A stretch of DNA of 21,716 nucleotides from Elysia marginata (taxonomy: Eukaryota; Mollusca; Gastropoda; Plakobranchidae). The translations under genes were made by a program, and so were the position numbers. Every line of letters starts with the position of its first letter. Positions within the stretch are counted from its first letter, which is position 1. Below, piece after piece: positions 18,879 to 21,716 of the stretch. The DNA is taken from the NCBI GenBank assembly GCA_019649035.1, contig BMAT01003691.1:332774-354489 (forward strand), read 5' to 3'. The notes under the pieces were generated by a model. The model made no database searches. It saw only the letters and a program-made list of their open reading frames with translations, and was not told the DNA's origin.

Positions 18879-19710
18879 GTGATAGATGATGAGCGTAATA
18901 TTTTTTACCTATTTTGCCACACAAAGAAGTTCGCAATATACAAGAGGAAATGCGAAAGCCATTGGTGTTTCCGAAGTTGTGACATAGATTTAGGTCAGAA
19001 CCATTAGCCAAAGGCTCTTTTGAATGAATCCTCTCAGAAGCTGCTGTTTGCAGTGTTTTCGCACAAAATAAAACATGTTTTATAAGTCAACACAAATCCA
19101 TGCTGAAACCAAAAGATAATATATTTTCTATAATTTTCCTTAAATCTGAATAGCTTTCACAGCCAAGTTGCCAGAAGGTATAAAACCGTTACCGACATAG
19201 GATCTCACTGTCTTAATATAATGTTTTTGCATGCCTTCAAACCAATCGACCACTTCATGATGTAATCTATCCTTAAACTGTTTGAAACAAGCAACCCAGC
19301 TTAACTATCAGTTTTTTTCTCTTTTTCGTGACACCTTATATTTTTGGAGTCGTTCCTTTCCTAATTTATACTTACCTCTTACCCTTTGTTTTTGGTCCTA
19401 CCAGTATAATTGCGAGCCCATTATCTTTGTCTTGTTCGATTCTTGTTCTAATTGGCCTTTCTCGGCCTTCAGCGCCCTCTATCCTCGCCACTTAAATCTG
19501 TTTCTTGAACGGTTTATGGCGTTTACAGTCGTTAGCGCCCCCCCCCTTTGCTGGTTGTTTGATCCTATGAACAATTATAGTTACTGTGACTACACCTTGA
19601 ACTTTCTCATTTGAGCCCTCTTAGAGAGTCCGTATTGCAAGATTCTTATCACGTGACCTGGTGATTCCCTACGTCCTAAGTATAGTTACAGTAAACGGTA
19701 CACAGCCATG
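18879..19710. other. Gene-free DNA with a TTG-initiated open frame
   Basis: The 110-codon frame at 19282-19614 (+) begins with TTG, not ATG. It is rich in Phe, Leu, Trp and Cys but lacks any known domain, and a C run at about 19540-19548 lies within it. Probably not a gene, although it might be an exon or transposon fragment. Confidence 0.4.
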
Positions 19711-19757
19711 GGTTCAACCCTAGACCATCACACAGTGTGGTGGTCTAGGTTCAACCT
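19711..19757. repeat. 31-bp near-perfect palindrome with GGTTCAACC direct repeats
   Basis: Palindrome 19719-19749: arms CCTAGACCATCACAC and GTGTGGTGGTCTAGG with a single-base centre and one mismatch that becomes G-T in RNA. The nonamer GGTTCAACC overlaps both ends as a direct repeat (19711-19719 and 19748-19756). It is 31 bases upstream of the target duplication of SINE copy 2. No matching second copy occurs in the window. Confidence 0.7.
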
Positions 19758-19787
19758 TTGTTGCTATCGACGTTCCTTTATTAGATC

Positions 19788-20091
19788 CTACCGGCTCTGT
19801 GGCCAAGCGGTAAGACACTCGCTCAGAGATCGGAAGGTGCGTGGTTTGATCCCCGGCCGAGTCAAACCAAGGACTTAAAAAATTGGTATCAGCAGCTGCT
19901 CCGCCTAGTGTCTGGCATTATGGATTTAGTTTTGAGTCTGATCGGCCCGATGACAGGATAATGTGACTGGGTGTGGTGTACGCAAGCGCTTCTTACATCA
20001 CAGTGTGGCAGCACGCTTTCAATTGTCCCAAGCGCTATCTCTGATATAACCTCGAAGTTGACTGAGACGTTAAAAATTAAACAGCCAATCC
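19788..20091 (+). mobile_element. tRNA-derived SINE, copy 2 (about 304 bp)
   Basis: Same element as the one at 6864-7165, in the opposite orientation. The head has an A box TGGCCAAGCGG at 19800-19810 and a B box GGTTTGATCCC at 19843-19853; the TTTGA in place of TTCGA is a likely CpG decay. The body can be followed to the tail GTTAAAAATTAAACAGCC. Candidate 7-bp duplications TTAGATC flank it at 19781-19787 and 20092-20098, giving a length within 2 bp of copy 1. The minus-strand open frame at 19889-20149 is contained in this repeat and is not a gene. Confidence 0.88.
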
Positions 20092-20098
20092 TTAGATC

Positions 20099-20617
20099 TG
20101 CTTTAAAATCAACTATACTATAAATTTTAGAAAAAGACCCCACCCACAAACATGTTCACTAAAACATTAACCCCGCAACTTCTCGCCAGAATGAAAGCCA
20201 GGCGCAGGTCCATAGTAATGAATTCGATTTTTCTTGTCTCGTTAAAACAGACCTTAGCCTAAGACGCGTCTTTAGTTCAAGTTTTAAAATAAAAATGTAT
20301 TTTTCCACAATCGACTAAAACCGGTGCATGTAATTTAAAAACTTATTTTTATAACTTAACACTCAGCGTCTTTCCCTCAAGAAAACAGTTTCTCAGTATA
20401 GAGCTTTATTCTGTTTAGCACACTTAAGTAGCAAATTAAGGTATATCTAAATTGGTAGACACAGCAAACTGTTACGAATGTTTTTGTTTTTTTTTTGCTT
20501 ATCCTGTCCTGTATAATATCTCTGACCCGGTGGGTTAGAGAGCTCATTTGGTTATGTACATGAATTTCAATATTTTTTCTTTACTCTAACTAAAAGATTA
20601 TTCGTTTTAGTTTTTAG
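20099..20617. other. Gene-free DNA
   Basis: AT-rich with a T run near 20487-20496. No feature recognised. Confidence 0.5.
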
Positions 20618-20755
20618 TCTAACCCTAGCCCTCCGCTCAAAAGAGACGCGAGGATGGCACTTCCTCTCATTCCCAATCCATTGAGAGAGTGGATCGGCCT
20701 GTGACACCGCGTGGTCGAAAGGGGTGTGCGAAGTCTCTGCTATGGTGACTTGATG
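20618..20755 (+). repeat. Dispersed repeat family D, copy 2
   Basis: Inverted partner of 16969-17096, about 3.6 kb away. The middle differs: GTCCATATGGGAC in copy 1 (palindromic) versus CCATTGAGAGAGTGG here. Element class unknown. Confidence 0.68.
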
Positions 20756-21676
20756 TTAATTTCCGAATATGACAATTTAAACTAGCCTTAATAATAGCTA
20801 GAATTCCATGTTCAAAACTTCACTTAGTCTCATTGTTTCAAGAATACAGTTTTTCATCGACAAATTCTATTGAGCTGTATTATGTACACCAAAGTCTCAA
20901 TGAAGTAAACCTTAAGTAGATCTGGACCGATAGACACAATTCCCGAGTGAGAATTCGGGGTTGAATTCTATGTCAGTCCACTGGGTAAGCGTTTCTATGT
21001 GTCTCTATCTCTGGCTGATATCAAAACTAACCACGTGACAAAGATGGAGGCTGCTGTATTCTTACCTCCTCTAGAGAGCCGTAAATTTATCAGAGTTAAA
21101 AAATATATCGGATGAGCTATGTTTCATTCCTCATTGAGAGCACCTTTGGTGAGAAAAAAAAGTAGAAAGAAGTAGGTAAGGAAACTCAGTGTACATTATA
21201 TAAACTAGGTATAATTTAAAATGTTAACACTCTCCACTTAACTGAATCAAAAAGTGCCTAGATCTACATCGTATAGATTTCTCGACTGTAACAATTAGTC
21301 GGATAAACACAAAATGTTCACGTTCCTGAAGGCCTACTTATTAAATTATTGCTTACGCTTACTTCATAGAGTGACTGTGCTAGCCTTCATGTTTGTAAAT
21401 TGCTTGTCTATCAAACTGCATCTCTGACTGTCTGTGTGTCTATCGGTTTGGTTTTCTGTAAGATAGTCTAAATCTTATTATAAGTTTAAGGAAAAAATAA
21501 CGAATTCGTCCAGAGCAAAATAATTGTTAGGCCCTATACCTAAATTTTATGTCTTGCCATAACTAGCCCGAAACAATTGACTTACAGTTCATGGCATGGC
21601 CCACGTTTTTGGTAAATATGATAGTCGAAATCTTTTTATTTTCTTTCAGTTTCCCCCTTTTCTGTTTGTTTGCTTC
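20756..21676. other. Gene-free DNA to window end
   Basis: A compact self-complementary patch, CCCGA and TCGGG overlapping GAATTCGGGGTTGAATTC (about 20943-20970), contains a weak B-box-like string. No A box and no second copy, so not called as a SINE. Nothing else seen. Confidence 0.45.
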
Positions 21677-21679
21677 TCC

Positions 21680-21716
<37 letters not shown>
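21677..21716 (+). repeat. TC microsatellite truncated by window end
   Basis: The (TC)n run continues to the last base, so its length is unknown. Confidence 0.95.

Noticed and set aside
19282..19614. 110-codon open frame, Phe/Trp/Cys rich
   Set aside because: It starts at TTG, has no domain, no homologous copy and no splice-supported partner. Kept only as a note.
19889..20149. 86-codon minus-strand open frame
   Set aside because: Most of it lies inside SINE copy 2.
20943..20970. Another SINE head with B-box-like GGTTGAATTC
   Set aside because: No A box at the right distance, no second copy and no target duplication. Palindromic GAATTC content explains the look.

Overview
The window looks like AT-rich animal nuclear DNA, most probably from a gastropod mollusc and plausibly a heterobranch sea slug or snail. 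Two observations support this: the receptor proteins resemble the expanded molluscan chemosensory-receptor-like GPCRs, and the spaces between genes are dense with decayed SINE/LINE-type repeats and GA/TC microsatellites. The mollusc placement is inferred from recognised family features, not from a database search. No bacterial operon, CRISPR array, rRNA or intact free-standing tRNA gene is visible.

The only convincing protein-coding content is a tandem pair of paralogous class A (rhodopsin-like) GPCR genes, both on the + strand. Gene 1 has coding exons 2131-2315 and 3858-4782 (369 aa). Gene 2 has coding exons 14340-14527 and 15256-16189 (373 aa, or 372 aa from the second Met). Each gene is split by one phase-2 intron at exactly the same place, in the Lys codon of the first intracellular loop just after TM1. 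Each also has an acceptor-like pyrimidine-AG a short way upstream of the start codon, which hints at an untranslated first exon. Hand alignment gives about 85% identity from TM2 to TM5, about 83% from TM6 to helix 8, and about 74% over the N-terminus plus TM1. The third intracellular loop and the C-tail cannot be aligned well. Both proteins lack the usual TM3-ECL2 cysteine pair and carry non-standard ERC, CLAP/SLAP and NFFVF motifs.

Layout: 1-2117 is upstream DNA with a GA tract and copy 1 of a dispersed repeat (family B). Gene 1 occupies 2131-4782, with AATAAA signals from 5015. The stretch 4783-14340 is gene-free and holds a hammerhead-like vestige (about 5391-5447), a long inverted repeat (5791-6005), a tRNA-derived SINE nested inside family B copy 2 (6805-7284), family B copy 3 (9308-9431), a possible second SINE type (about 11213-11400), family C copy 1 (12369-12557) and a CTG/CTA tract. 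Gene 2 follows at 14340-16189. From 16190 to the end there is a TC tract, family D copy 1 (16969-17096), family C copy 2, a LINE 3'-end remnant (18541-18878), a 31-bp palindrome, SINE copy 2 (19788-20091), family D copy 2 (20618-20755) and a TC run cut by the window edge.

Both genes probably encode plasma-membrane receptors acting in parallel through G proteins. They are likely the product of a local duplication followed by divergence in the parts that contact ligand (TM7/ECL2) and G protein or regulators (ICL3, C-tail). The ligands cannot be read from the sequence.
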